Assembly (NCBI RefSeq): GCF_042477335.2
Contig: NC_091262.1
Span: forward strand, 15,892,001 to 15,956,000
Direction: 5' to 3'
DNA: 64,000 nucleotides
DNA from: Ovis canadensis
Lineage: Eukaryota > Chordata > Mammalia > Artiodactyla > Bovidae
Of the stretch, positions 33,801-46,791 are shown one piece after another (position 1 is the stretch's first letter; every line of letters starts with the position of its first letter). A model generated the notes under the pieces. It had not been told where the DNA came from and made no database searches. It saw nothing but the letters and a program-made list of their open reading frames with translations. A program made the translations under genes and the position numbers.

Positions 33801-34560
33801 TTACAATTTTTTTCTTGCAATCGATATCTAGTCTCATAGCATTGTGGTTGGAGAAGATGCTTGATATGATTTCAATTTTCTTAAATTTACTGAGGTTTGA
33901 TTTGTGACCCAAGATGTGGTCTATCCTGGAGAATGTTCCATGTGCACTTGAAAAGAAGGCGTATTCTTCTGCATTGAATGGAATGTCTGAAGATATCAAT
34001 GAGATCCAACTCATCTAATGTATCATTTAAGACTTGTGTTTCCTTATTAATTTTCTGTGTTGATGATTTATCCATTGGTGTGAGTGGGGTGTTAAAGTCT
34101 CCTATTATCATTGTGTTACTGTTGATTTCTCCTTTTATGTCTGTTAGTGTTTGTCTTATGTATTGAGATGCTCCTATGTTGGATACAAAGATATTTACAA
34201 TTGTTATGTCTTCCTGTTGGATTGATCTCTTGATCATTGTGCAGTGTCCTTCTTTAACTCTTGTAATCTTCTTTATTTTGAAGTCTATTTTGTAATAGGA
34301 GGATTGCTACTCCAACTTTCTTTTGCTTCCCATTTGCATGGAATATATCTTTCCATCCTCTCACTTTCAGTTTGTATGTGTCTTGAGGTCTAAAGTGGGT
34401 GTTTTGTAGAAAGAGTATATATGGGTCTTATTTTTGGATCCATTCAGCCAGTCTGTATATTTTGGCTGGAACATTTAGTCCATTTACATTTAAAGTAATT
34501 ATTGATATGTATGTTCCTATTGGCATTTTCTTAATTATTTGGGGTTGATTTTGTAGATCG
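30850..34560 (-). pseudogene. L1-A ORF2 pseudogene
   Basis: The C-terminal part, 30850-31761, is open for 303 codons and holds the cysteine-rich '[19 protein letters not shown]' segment. Reverse transcriptase and endonuclease parts survive only as short frames: 32204-32461, which includes '[11 protein letters not shown]' after the catalytic box, 33673-34014 with '[14 protein letters not shown]', and 33887-34237 with '[13 protein letters not shown]'. The bases at the catalytic box give SDD rather than FADD. The protein, normally the endonuclease/reverse transcriptase for L1 mobility, cannot be made. Confidence 0.8.
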
Positions 34561-34926
34561 TTTTTCTTCTCCTGTATTTCTTGACTATGTAATTCCCTTT
34601 AAAATTTGTTGTAAGCTGGGTTGGTGGTACTGAATTCTCTTAAATTTTGCTTGTCTGAAAAGCTTTTGATTTCTCCATCAATTGTGAATGAGATTCTTGC
34701 CAGGTACAGTAATCTTTGTTGCAGATTTTTTCTTTTCAGTACTTTAAATATACCCTGCCATTCCCTTCTGGCCTGCAGAGTTTCTGCTGAAATATCAACT
34801 GTTAAGCATATGGGGTTTCCCTTGTATGTTACTTGTTGCTTCTCTCTTGCTGCTTTTATATTCTTTCTTTGTGTTTAGTTTTTGTTAGTTTGATTAGTAT
34901 GTGCCTTGATGTGTTTTTCCTTGGGT

Positions 34927-35413
34927 TTATCCTGTATGGGATTCTTTGTGCTTCTTGGACTTGATTATTTCCTTTTCCATGTTGGGGGAATTTTCAAGTA
35001 TAATCTCTTCAAAAATTTTCCCAGAGCCTTTCTTTTTCTCTTCTTCTAAGACTCCTAAAATACAAATGTTGGTGCATTTGATATTATCCCAGAGGTCTCT
35101 GAGACTATCCTCAGGTCTTTTCATTCTTTTTACTTTATTTTGCTCTTCAGAAGCTATTTCCACCATTTTATCTTCCAGCTCACTGATTTGTTCTATTTCA
35201 GATATTTTGCTATCAAGTCTAGAGTATTTTTAATTTCAGTAATTGTGTTATCTCTGTATGTTTATTCTTTAATTTTTCTAGGTTTTTGTTAATTGATTCT
35301 TTCATTTTCTCCATTCTGTTTTCAAGGTTTTTTGTCATCTTTACTATCATTATTCTGAATTCTTTTTCCTCTTCATTTATTTGGACTTCTGTGTTTCTAC
35401 TTTGTTCCTTCAT
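34927..35413 (-). pseudogene. L1-A ORF1 pseudogene (RNA-binding chaperone)
   Basis: Frame 35219-35413 is a charged, heptad-rich stretch typical of the ORF1p coiled coil. Frame 34927-35166 shows the start of the RRM-like region ('LRDLWDNIKCTNICILGV'). They lie in different frames and are separated by stops. In active L1s this protein trimerises and coats the L1 RNA. Confidence 0.72.
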
Positions 35414-35822
35414 TTATGTAGTAGTTCTCTGCCTTTTCATTATCTTTTTTGTTTAAACTCAGTGTTTGAGTTCTCCTTTTCCCAGGCTTCAAAGAAAGTT
35501 GAATTCTTTCCTTGAAGAAGGTTGAATTTTTTTCTTCATTTTGGTTTCTGCACTCCTAAGGTTGGTCCAGTGCTTTGTGTAAGCTTTGTATAGGGTGAGA
35601 TTTGTGCTGAGTTTTTGTTTGTTTGTTTTTCCTCTGATGGGCAAGGCTGAGTGAGGTGGTAATCCTGTCTGCTGATGATTAGGTTTGTATTTTTGTTTTG
35701 TTTGTTGTTTATATGAGCCTTCCTGCACAGGGTGCTACTGGTGGTTGGGTGATGTTGGGCCTTGTATTCAAGTGGTTTCCTTTATGTGAGTTCTCACTAT
35801 TTGATACTCTCTAGGGTTAATT

Positions 35823-36105
35823 CAGAGAAGGCAGTGGCAACCCACTCCAGTACTCTTTCGTGGAAAAATCCCATGGACACAGGAGCCTGGTAGGCTGCAG
35901 TCCATGAGGTCACTAAGAGTCAGACACAACTGAGCGACTTCACTTTCACTTTTCACTTTCATGCATTGGAGAAGGAAATGGCAACCCACTCCAGTGTTCT
36001 TGCCTGGAGAATCCCGGGGACAGGGGAGCCTGTTGGGTTTCCATCTATGGGGTCGCATGGGTCACACAAAGTCGGACACTACTGAAGCGACTTAGCAGCA
36101 GCATC
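35823..36105 (+). mobile_element. BovA2 SINE
   Basis: A complete two-part BovA2: first unit 'gagaaggcagtggcaaccca', junction 'cttttcactttcatgcattg', second unit ending 'gcgacttagcagcagc'. A perfect 10 bp TSD, 'agggttaatt', lies at 35813-35822 and 36106-36115. It is inserted near the ORF1/5' UTR boundary of L1-A. Confidence 0.95.
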
Positions 36106-37444
36106 AGGGTTAATTTTCTGGTAGTCTAAGGTCTTGGAGTCAGTGCTCCCACTCTAAAGACTCAGGGCTTGATCCTGGTCAGGAATGAAGATTTCACAAA
36201 TGGTTTGCTATGGCATTAAGGGAGAGTAAAACAAATATCCAAAAATGAGAAATCAAAGATGAACCCCAGACAAATGGCAGTTACAAAATCAGGCAAGCAA
36301 TTATTAAAATAATGGTATATATGCCCATGAGAAAAGTCAAAACAGTCCAACAAAAATAAAGCACAGTAGATTGACCCAGCAAACAAAGGAAATCAAAAAT
36401 TATATTTACCAGTTAAGAACAAAACTAACTAAAGCACAAACTGGAAAACAAAACTAAAGCAAGGTGCCAACTGGGGAATAAAGCAATGAAAACAAAACTA
36501 ACAAATATGTTGAGGAGAAAAGAAAGAAAGAATCAACATGTAAAGTTAAATAGAGGTAGATGATGAAGATTTATGTACATTAAAGATTAACCACAAGGGG
36601 AAAAGAACAGTAGGAAAGGCAAACAAAGGAATAAATGTAGAAAAAATAATTATAGGTTTTAAAAATTAAAAAGAGTGAGAGAAAGGAATATTCCACAGAC
36701 CTGCAAAAGCGCTCCATAGAGGCAGAGGTTTATAACAATAATAAAACATGTGAGAAAGAAAGAAAAAAAAAGCTTAACTTGATTTCATAGTGTCAATAAA
36801 ACCAACAACTACACAGAGAGGAAAAAAGGTTGGGGGAGAGGGAAAACAATCCAAAAGAATCTGCAGAACAAGTCAAAACATAAGAAAAATAAATGTTTTT
36901 CTTGTGTCACTGCTGTCAGAGTCCTTTCCCTTGCTGGGAGCCACAGTCCATCTCATTTCCCTCGGATACTCTCCAACATCATGCAGATCTCTGGACCTGC
37001 TGCTGTGGAGGCAGCTCAGATTCTAATCTGGTCCTACTCCTGTGTATTCTTGCCTCCAATGTCCACAGCTATCAGAATTAGTGTGTTTTCTTTTGTGGGA
37101 GCTCTCAATGACCTTTTATATATTCCATAGACACAGAGTCTGCCTAGTTGATGGTATGGATTTAATCTGCAGCTTGTACAGCAGGTGGGAAGGTTTTGGG
37201 TCTTATTTCTTAGTCACGCTGTCCCTGAGTTTCAATTGTGGTTTTATTCCCACCTCTGCATGTGGGTTGTCCACTAGGATTTGCTCCTGTGGCTGCCTTG
37301 GAGGACTTGGGTTTGCCCCGTGAGGGCCAGGTGTGGAGGAGGTGCCTCTGCTTGGGTTGTAGGGGTTCTGGCAGCACCAGGCACTCAGGGGGGTTGGCGG
37401 CTAGGGCAGCAGGATATATAGTGATCTAGAAGAGTATGGCACCC

Positions 37445-37560
37445 TGTATTGGCCAATACGCTCCAGTATTCTTGCCTGGAGAACCCCTCTTCCCTGACAG
37501 AGAAGCCTGGCAGGCCACAGTCTACAGAGTTGCATAGAGTTGGACTGAAGCGACCATGTA
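37445..37560 (+). mobile_element. Bov-tA SINE fragment
   Basis: The text 'ctccagtattcttgcctgga', 'acagagaagcctggcaggcc' and 'ggactgaagcgaccatg' is the 3' half of Bov-tA in sense, inside the L1-A 5' UTR. A T-run follows at 37578-37593. Confidence 0.78.
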
Positions 37561-39300
37561 TGCATAGACCCAAGATTTTTTTTTTTTTTTTTTGCCTGTG
37601 TCAGTTCTGCCCCAGTGAGAGTTGAGCATGATGGTTGTGCAGCTGCTCAGGTTGCAGGAACCCTGGTGGCATGAAGTGTGCAGGGACACGGACAGCTTCT
37701 GGGGCAGGAGTTAAGGCCCTATCAGAGTTTTTTCCAAGCCTCTTGTAGCTGGTGATCAGAAAGCCTCTTTGGCCAGTCTTTCTCCATAGCTCCGCCCCTT
37801 CAGGCACATAGAGGGGCCCCCTGGCTGGGGTCCTACTCTGTAGATTGTCGTGTCAGGCACTTAAAGGAATACCCGGGGTGGGGTCCTATTCTGTAATTCA
37901 GTGCGTCAGGTGTTTGATGGGCCAGTCTGTCTATTGTTCAGCTGCTGATACTGGTGTGTAGGGAGACAGGCTATGGGGATGGCTCCACCCCCTACATGAG
38001 ACCTGTCCAATTATCCTCTAAGTGCAGAATGTCCAAACCCAATGCAAGATCCTCGTAGGCAAGCCTGCCCAGGCCTAGCTTCTCTGCCTCTGGAACGATG
38101 CCCTGTGCACAAGAAGCCTGTCTCCTCAAGCCCTCCATGGCTCCCATCCCACTTCCAGAAGAGCTTCTGAAACCTCCCCTCCCCCACACACCCCTTCTCT
38201 CCATCTCCACTGTAGACCACCTAGTGCAAGCCATCATCATTTCTCACCCACACCCAACAAACCCTTTGTATCTTGTCTATCTCTCATTATTTCTCCATAT
38301 GATAGAAAGAGGACATGTTTGACCCTGAAAACCAGTTCTCCTGTTTATATTTTTCTAATGGTTTCCCATGGCCCTTAGAAGGAGAAATCCCTCCAGCTTT
38401 GTCTGCATCAGTCCTCTTCTCTCTCCCCAGCAGAGTTCTAGCCTCTGTCTCTCCCAGCCTTGGGGACAGGCTGCAGCCTCTGCTGGAGCCTTGTCCTCTG
38501 CATCCACTTGGGCACCCCTTCACTGTGGACGCTGCTCCCACTTTATTCTTACCCTAACTGTTCTGTCCTTGGGGCACCTTCCTCTCCACCCCTGGCCCCA
38601 GAAGTTCTGGATCTACTGCCAGCAGCATCCAGATGATCTCTGTTGTGAAACTTGTCACTTCCCCTTGCCCATCACCCATCCGATTTCCAGAAGGTAAAGG
38701 CTGTCCGGCACTTACACTAGTGCCAACCCTCGGATCTGGGTCCATGTCTTGCCTCATCATTAAAACCACCACTTCTCAAACCCATTGCTTTTTTTCTTTT
38801 TTCAGGAGCAGCTCCATTGAGTCAGGTCCTTCTGGATTTTGCATCAGGTTTCTTTCTACCATCAGTCCTTCTTCATCCAGACTACTTTCCACATGGTTTC
38901 CATAGTTCTAAAGTGTAAGACTGAATACCTCATTCTCCTGCTGAAGTTTTCCATGATGAAAACTGCTGTTCCTTGGCACAGCAGAGGGTGGCTGGCAACC
39001 TGGCTCTTTCCCTCCAGCATGTGTCTATGCAACGTGTTCTATCACAGCATCCAACACTCTCACCTCAACATCTCCCCTTCACCACACTTTGGTCCTCGGT
39101 CATCTTCTCCTCCAGGATTATGTCACCAGTCCACAAAGTCAGAGACCCCTTCCAGGTGCTCCCAGTATCCAACATACTTCCAGGGGACACCTAACCTTCA
39201 CCTTGGAAAAATTAGTTTGCTGCTTGCTACCCTAATTGCCTGAAGGCAAGACCTTCCTTTTGTGTGTCTTATATCCCCAGCCATGGGTGACAGGAGCTCA

Positions 39301-40474
39301 AGGGGAGGATACTCAAGGCGAGTTGTTGGTCAATTGCAGTAAATTAACAAAGGACTTGTGTGGGCAGGACTGGCTACTACTCCTTAAACACAGCAAGAAG
39401 CTCTTACATTATCCTTTAACAGTATCCCGATTTTGAGCTGCTTTGTGTGATATCAGTGATCTAGGGACCACATCAACAGAAACTTCACAAAATCTGGCTC
39501 CCTGACAGTCGTGAGACGATCCAGCCCTCCTGGTTTCAGAGTCATCCATAAAAAGTGTACTTTAAATTAGGCTGGTGTATAATTACAGCATTTCTCCTCT
39601 GCTCATGTCTATGCATTGTTTTCTTGCTGAAATGTGATTATTGGGTACAATAATAATAATGTCTTCCTAGTTGCTTGTTGCTGTGAGACCAAGGTGCTGA
39701 TTTAATTGCTCTATTGACAGCATTTATTCCATCTCATTTTGTCTCCAAAAAGAGTATTAGGATATAGAGGTCTGAATTTTCAAACATGCCAGTTCACTGT
39801 AGGTACCCCCGCTCAGGCCACCCTCCCCCTGTACATTTATTTTTATATTTTTTCTCATTTCAAAAGTAATTTGAAGAATATTTATTCTAGAAGTTTGGGC
39901 TTATCTGGGCATTAAAAGCATTTTTAGTCTATACTTCACTCAGATTTTATTAGTTTTACCTTTAATTCTTTTCTGTTCCACAGTCACATCCAGGATCCCA
40001 CATTTCATATAGTAATCACGTCTGGCTCCTCTTCGCTATAACAGGTTCTCAGACCATCCTTGTTTTTGATGACCTTGGTCATTTTGAGGAGTACTGGTCA
40101 GGTAGTTTGTAAAATGTCCTTCTGTTTGGATTAGTCTCATATTTTTCTCATGTTTATGCTGCATTTGTGGGTTCTTGGGAAAAAGACCAAAGAGGTAAAT
40201 TGCCTTTCCCATCATATCACATCAAGGGCACACAGGATCCATGTGACTCATCCCTTCTGAAGCTGACCTCCACCACCTAGATGAGATCCTGTTAGTCGGG
40301 TTTCTCCACTGTAGAATTCTTCTACTTACTCTTCTCATGTTGTGCTCTTTGAAATGAAGTCACTTAGCAAGGAGGTACATACTTAAGGGCTGGGGAGATA
40401 GTTTCCCCCTCTTTGAGGGCAGAATGGCCACATAAATTGTGTGGAATTCTTTTGCATGAACATTTGTCTACTCC

Positions 40475-40477
<3 letters not shown>
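39301..40477. other. Unassigned interval, apparently non-repetitive
   Basis: No repeat or exon is recognised. The part 39540-39780 is AT-rich, free of repeats I can name, and could be a conserved non-coding stretch, but I have no evidence beyond composition. Confidence 0.3.

Positions 40478-40541
<64 letters not shown>
40478..40541. repeat. (TA)n microsatellite
   Basis: A pure TA dinucleotide array of about 32 units. It abuts the truncated 3' side of a minus-strand BovB piece. Confidence 0.98.
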
Positions 40542-40545
<4 letters not shown>

Positions 40546-40555
40546 CCGGGCATAA

Positions 40556-41283
40556 AATAAATGTCCATGATTCCATACCTTTTCCAGTCCTGTGGCCACT
40601 GCTGAATTTTCCAAATATGTTGACATATTGAGTGCAGCACTTTCACAGCATCATCTTTTAGGCTTCTTTAAAATAGCTCAGCTAGAATTCCATCACATCC
40701 CTTAGCTTTGTTCGTAGTAATTCATCCTAAGGTCCACTTGATTTCACACTCTGAGATGTCTGGTTCTAGATGAGTGACCACATCGACATGGTTATCTAGG
40801 TCATTAAGACTGTTTCTGTATAGTTCTCTGTATTCTTGCCACTTCTTAATTTCTTTCGCTTCCATTAGGTCCTTACCGTTTCTGTACTTTATCATGCCCA
40901 TTTTTGCCTAAAATGTTCCTTTGACATCTCCAATTTTATTGAAGAGTTTTCAGTTCCATTGTTTTCCTCTATTTCTTTGCCCTGTTCACTTAGGAAAGCT
41001 TTCTTATTTCTCCTTACTATTCTCTGGAACTCTGCATTCAGTTGGGTGTATCTTTCCCTTTCTCCCTTTCTTTCTTTTCCATTCTTTTCTCAGCTATTTG
41101 TAAAGCCTCCTCAGGTAACCACTTTGACTTCTTGGATTTCTTTCTATTAAGGATGGGTTTGGTCATCGCTTCCTGTATAGTGTAATGAACTGCTTGTCCT
41201 TAGTTCTTCTGGCATTCTGTCTACCAGATCTAATCCCTATCTATTAATCACCTTCACTGTATAATAATAAGGGATTTGATTTA
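40556..41283 (-). mobile_element. BovB LINE internal fragment (linker and start of reverse transcriptase)
   Basis: The minus strand reads 'KVLHSICQHIWKIQQWPQDWK' and, further right, the linker equivalent to the 40940-41240 region ('tttgtaaagcctcctcaggt'). Neither the 3' tail nor the endonuclease is present. The copy is diverged and all frames are broken. Loss of the 3' end next to a TA array suggests a later deletion. Confidence 0.85.
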
Positions 41284-41289
41284 AACAAA

Positions 41290-41690
41290 CTTTGTTTTTA
41301 AAATAACAAATATTTACATGCCAAAAAATACAAGTAAATCTATTTGTAAAATAGAAAAAGAGTTATATGTAGAAAACAAACTTATGATTATCAAAGAGGA
41401 AAGGAGGGAGAGGAATAAATTAATTTGTATTAACAGATACATATCACTATATATAAAATAGGTAACCAACAAGGACCAATTTTTAGCACAGGAAACCATA
41501 TTCAATAATTTGTAATCACCTAAAATGGAAAAGAATCTAAAATATATATATAATATGCATATAAAATATTAAATGTTCATATTAAAATATATATCTGAAT
41601 CAGTTTGCTGTATACCTGAAACTAACACAACACTGTGGATTTACTATGCTTCAATTAAAAATGGTTAAATAATTAAGAATTAATATTTTA
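41290..41690 (+). mobile_element. L1 LINE 3' UTR and 3' end
   Basis: 'taggtaaccaacaaggacca' and 'tttgctgtatacctgaaact', then 'aacacaacactgtggattta', are the familiar 3' end of an older artiodactyl L1 type. The adenine-rich tail follows. It is non-coding. Confidence 0.78.
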
Positions 41691-42336
41691 AATGTATGTA
41701 TACATATGCAAGCATGTTGCTCCATTCAAATTGTATTAAAAATATTCTCCCCAATAGTATTGTTTTCAATAAACTCAAAGTATAAAAGAGGTATTTATCA
41801 TGTTTTTTAGACTTTATTAAATTTTCCAACATTACTGCTTCTTTAACAAGATATTTTTTTTTTCTTGTTTGACAAACTGCTACTACTATTCCTCTCTCCT
41901 AAGCACATGCATGAAATTCCAAAGGCATAGCTGAAATCTAACTTTTGTTTTACCAGTTTCAGTTTTACCTCCTCTTTTTATTTATCGTCCAATGTAAAAG
42001 AGGTTCAGTACCTCCCTTCTAAAATCACCTTAATGATTATTTCATTTTCCATTATTTGAGCTGATTCTAGTGCTACCCAGACGTTCTTGTCCATCAGCTA
42101 CAACTTCAGGGTGTAAGTGGCATCATGACTTTGCATGTGGGTAAGGTAATGCGTTCTGGATTGCTTCCAGTCTAATCAGGACATAGGCTGACCTTTCTGG
42201 TAGTAGCAGTACATTTAAGTAATGTCTTCAGTAAATGGTCTATAGTGAATCTCAAGTCCATTTTCTGGATCATCATTGAAAGTTCAGAGCTCAGAATCTT
42301 ATGAAAATAGCTTAAGCTTCTTTTTTTCCCTAGGCG
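41691..42336. other. Unassigned interval
   Basis: No gene or repeat is recognised between the L1 3' end and the TSD of L1-B. Confidence 0.35.
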
Positions 42337-42727
42337 TGTTACTTTGCTCTTTTTTTTAATTTATTTATTTTAATTGGAGGTTAATTACTTTACAATATTG
42401 TATTGGTTTTGCCATGCATCAACATGAACCCATCTCAGGTATACACGTGTTCCCAATCCTGAACCCCTTACCTGCTCCCTCCCCATAGAATCCCTCTGGG
42501 TCGTCTCAGTGCACCAGCCCCAAGCATCCAGTATCATGCATCGAACCTGGACTGGCAATTCGTTTCATATATGATATTATACATGTTTCAATGCCATTCT
42601 CCCAAATCATCCCACCCTTGTGCTCTCCCACAGAATCCAAAAGACTGTTCTATACACCTGTGTCTCTTTTGCTGTCTCGCATACAGGGTTATCATTACCA
42701 TCTTTCTAAACTCCATATATATGTGTT

Positions 42728-42937
42728 GAAAGTGAAGTCACTCAGTCGTGTCCAACTCTTTGCGACCCCGTGGATTGTAGCCCACCAGGCTCCTCTGTCC
42801 ATGGAGTTCTCCAGGCTAGAATACTGGAGTGGGTTGCCATTTCCTTCTCCAGGGGATCTTCTCGACCCAGGAATTGAACCCATGTCTCCCTCATTGCAGG
42901 CACACACTTTAACCTCTGAGCCACCAGGGAAGCCCTT
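42728..42937 (-). mobile_element. Bov-tA SINE in the 3' UTR of L1-B
   Basis: Antisense Bov-tA with 'cactcagtcgtgtccaactc' on the left and 'ctgagccaccagggaagccc' on the right. A perfect 12 bp TSD, 'tatatatgtgtt', lies at 42716-42727 and 42938-42949, which shows it landed after L1-B. Confidence 0.95.
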
Positions 42938-45900
42938 TATATATGTGTTAGTATACTGTATTGGTGTTTTTCTTTCTGGCTTATTTCATTCTGTATAATC
43001 AGCTCCAGTTTCATCCACCTCATTAGAACTGATTCAGATGTATTCTTTTTAATGGCTGAGTAATATTCCATTGTGTATACGTACCACAGCTTTCTTATCC
43101 ATTCATCTGCTGATAAACATCTAGGTTGCTTCCATGTCCTGGCTATTATAAACAGTGATGCAATGAACATTGGGGTACACGTGTCTCTTTCAATTCTGGT
43201 TTCCTTGGTGTGTATGCCCAGCAGTGGCATTGCTGGGTCATAAGGCAGTTCTATTTCCAGTTTTTTAAGGAATCTCCACACTGTTCTCCATAGTGGCTGT
43301 ACTAGTTTGCATTCTCACCAACAGCGTAAGAGGGTTCCCTTTTCTCCACACCCTCTCCAGCATTTATTGCTTGTAGACTTTTGGATTGCTGCCATTCTGA
43401 CTGGTGTGAAATGGTACCTTATTGTGGGTTTGATTTGCATTTCTCTGATAATGAGTGATGTTGAGCATCTTTTCATGTGTTTGTTAGCCACATGTATGTC
43501 TTCTTTGGAGAAATGTCTATTTAGATCTTTGGCCCATTTTTTGATTGGGTCATTTATTTTTCTGGAATTGAGCTGCACGAGTTGCTTGTATATTTTTGAG
43601 ATTAGTTGTTTGTCAGTTGCTTCATTTGCTATTATTTTCTCCCATTCCGAAGGCTGTTTTTTCAGCTTGCTTATAGTTTCCTTTGTTGTGCAAAAGCCTT
43701 TAAGTTTAACTAGGTTCCATTTGTTTATCTTTGCTTTTATTTCCAATATTCTGGGAGGTGGTTCATAGAGGATCCTGCCATGATGTATGTCAGAGAGTGT
43801 TTTGCCTATATTCTCCTCTAGGAGTTTTATAGTTTCTGGTCTTACATTTAGATCTTTAATCCATTTTGAGTTTATTTTTGTGTATGGTGTTAGAAAGTGT
43901 TCTAGTTTCATTCCTTTTCAAGTGGTTGACCAGTTTTCCCAGCAACACTTGTTAAAGAGATTGTCTTTAATCTATTGTATATTCTTGCCTCCTTCGTCAA
44001 AGATCAGGTGTCCATAGGTGCATAGGTTTATCTCTGGGCTTTCTATTTTGTTCCATTGATCTATATTTCTATCTTTGTGCCAGTACCATACTGTCTTGAT
44101 GATTGTGGCTTTGTACTAGAGCCTGAAGTCAGGCAGGTTGATTCCTCCAGTTCCATTCTTATTTCTCAAGATTGTTTTGGCTATTCGAGGTTTCTTGTAT
44201 TTCCATACAAATTGTGAAATTATTTGTCCTAGCTCTGTGAAAAATACTGTTGGTAGCTTGATAGGGATTGCATTGAATCTATAAATTGCTTTGGGTAGTA
44301 TACTCATTTTCACTATATTGATTCTGCCCATCCATGAACATGGTATATTTCTCCATCTATTAGTGTCCTCTTTGATATCTTTCACCAGTGTTTTATAGTT
44401 TTCTATATATAGGTCTTTAGTTTCTTTAGGTAGATATATTCCTAAGTATTTTATTCTTTTCGTTGCAATGGCGAATGGAATTGTTTCCTTAATTTCTCTT
44501 TCTATTTTCTCATTATTAGTGCATAGGAATGTGAGGGACTTCTGTGTGTTGATTTTATATCCTGCAACTTTACTATATTCATTGATTAGCTTTAGCAATT
44601 TTCTGGTGGAGTCTTTAGGGTTTTCTATGTAGAGGATCATGTCATCTGCAAACAGTGAGAGTTTTACTTCTTCTTTTCCAATTTGGATTCCTTTTATTTC
44701 TTTTTCTGCTCTGATTGCTGTGGCAAAAACTTCCAAAACTATGTTAAATAGTAATGGTGAAAGTGGGCACCCTTGTCTTGTTCCTGACTTTAGGGGAAAC
44801 GCTTTCAGTTTTTCACCATTGAGGATAATGTTTGCTGCGGGTTTGTCATATATAGCTTTTATTATGTTGAGGTATATTCCTTCTATTCCTGCTTTCTGGA
44901 GTTTTTTTTTTTTTTTTATCATAAACGGATGTTGAATGTTGTCAAAGGCTTTCTCTGCATCTATTGAGAGAATCATACGGCTTTTTTTTTTTTTCCAATT
45001 TGTTAATGTGGTGAATCACATTGATTGATTTGTGGATACTGAAGAATCCTTGCATCCCTGGGATAAAGCCCATTTGGTCATCATGAATGATCTTTTTAAT
45101 GTGTTGTTGGATTTTGATTGCTAGAATTTTGTTAAGGATTTTTGCATCTATGTTCATCATTGATATTGGCCTATAGTTTTCTTTTTTTTGGCATCTTTGT
45201 CAGGTTTTGTTATTAGGGTGATGGTGGCCTCATAGAATGAGTTGGGAAGTTTACCTTCCTCTGCAATTTTCTGGAAGAGTTTGAGTAGGATAGGTGTTAG
45301 CTCTTCTCGAAATTTTTGGTCGAATTTAACTGTGAAGGCATCTGGACCTGGGCTTTTGTTTTCTGGAAGATTTCTGATTACAGTTTCAATTTCCGGGCTT
45401 GTGATGGGTCTGTTAAGATATTCTATTTCTTCCTGGTTCAGTTTTGGAAAGTTGTTCTTTTCTAAGAATTTGTCCATTTCTTCCACATTGTTCATTTTAT
45501 TGGCGTTTAATTGCTGATAGTAGTGTCTTATGATCCTTTGCATTTCTGTGTTGTCTGTTGTGATCTCTCCATTTTCATTTCTAATGTTATTGATTTGATT
45601 TTTCTCCCTTTGTTTCTTGATGAGTCTGGCTAATGGTTTGTCAATTTTATTTATCCTTTCAAAGAACCAGCTTTTGGCTTTGTTGATTTTTGCTATGGTT
45701 TCTTTTGTTTCTTTTGCATTTATTTCTGCCCTAATTTTAAAGATTTCTTTCCTTCTTCATTTCTTCCTTTTCTAGTTCCTTAGGTGTAGAGTTAGGTTTT
45801 ATTTATTTGACTTTTTTCTTGTTTCTTGAGGTATGCCTGTATTGCTATGAATTTTCCCCTTAGCACTGCTTTTACAGTGTGCCACAGGTTTTGGGTTGTT

Positions 45901-46750
45901 GTGTTTTCATTTTCATTCATTTCTATGCATATTTTGATTTCTTTTTTAATTTCTTCTGTGATATGTTGGTTATTCAGCAGTGTGTTGTTCAGCCTCCGTA
46001 TATTGGAATTTTTAATAGATTTTCTCCTATAATTGAGATCTACTCTTAGTGCCTTGTGGTCAGAAAAGATGCTTGGAATGATTTCAATTATTTTGAATTT
46101 ACCAAGGCTAGATTTATGGTCGAGGATGTGGTCTACCCTGGAGAAGTTTCCGTATGTGCTTGAGAAAAAGGTGAAAATCATTGTTTTGGGGTGAAATGTC
46201 CTATAGATATCAGTTAGGTCTAACTGGTCTATTGTATCACTTGAAGTTTGTGTTTCCTTGTTAATTTTCTGTTTAGTTGATCTATCCATACGTGAGAGTA
46301 GGGTATTAAATTCTCCCACTATTACTGTGTTATTGTTAATTTCCCTTTTCATACTTGTTAGCATTTGTCTTACATATTGCAGTGCTCCTATATTGGGTGC
46401 ATATATATTTATAATTGTTATATCTTCTTCTTGGATTGATCCTTGATCGTAATGTAGTGGCCTTCTTTGTCTCTTTTCACAGTCTTTGTTTTAAAGTCTA
46501 TTTTATCGGATATGAGTATTGCTACTTCTGCTTTCTTTTGGTCTCTATTTGCGTGGAAAATCTTTTTCCAGCCCTTCACTTTGAGTCTTTATGTGTCCCC
46601 TGTTTTGAGCTGGGTCTCTTGTAAACAACATATATAGGGGTGTTGTTTTTGTATCCATTCAGCCATTCTTTGTCTTTTGGTTGGGGCATTCAACCATTTA
46701 TGTTTAAGGTAATTATCGATAAGTATGATCCCAATGCCATTTATATTGTT
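42937..46750 (-). pseudogene. L1-B ORF2 pseudogene
   Basis: From 5' to 3' the surviving frames are: endonuclease part 45792-46364 ('SRVDHILDHKSSLGKFK'), reverse transcriptase start 45157-45543 ('[13 protein letters not shown]'), palm 44116-44976 with '[12 protein letters not shown]', '[14 protein letters not shown]' and the catalytic '[11 protein letters not shown]', and the C-terminal parts 43315-43911 and 42937-43281. An expanded A-run near 44900 adds lysines before 'LQKAGIEG'. At least four frameshifts or stops prevent a full-length product. Confidence 0.85.
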
Positions 46751-46791
46751 GTTTTGGGTTCGAGTTTATACACCCTTTTTGTGTTTCCTAT

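Larger units (their letters stand above)
30395..37990 (-). mobile_element. L1-A: near full-length old ruminant L1
   Basis: Minus-strand order is 5' UTR (37990 to about 35700), ORF1 (about 35560-34650), ORF2 (about 34560-30850) and 3' UTR to a T-run at 30395. Net of two SINE insertions the element is about 7.2 kb. Many frameshifts and stops make it the oldest of the three long L1s. The flanking L2 text joins at 30394/37999; the 'ctagcctg' and 'ctacatg' edges could be a decayed TSD. It carries a BovA2 and a Bov-tA fragment. Confidence 0.83.
30010..39300 (+). mobile_element. L2 LINE sequence split by L1-A
   Basis: Left block 30010-30394 reaches the L2 catalytic-site region ('gcatgtggatgactcccctg', the place of the YADD box). 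Right block 37999-39300 continues with 'gaatgtccaaacccaatgca', equivalent to the 'MSKTELL' stretch, then 'ctagtgcaagccatcatcat', and ends at the L2-type 'cttatatccccagccatggg'. L1-A lies exactly between. The right block contains two L2-like passages (for example 38330-38420 and 38840-38970), so more than one L2 copy may be present. Confidence 0.55.

Noticed and set aside
40364..40646. Open frames with long Ile-Tyr repeats
   Set aside because: They are simply translations of the (TA)n microsatellite and its BovB flank.
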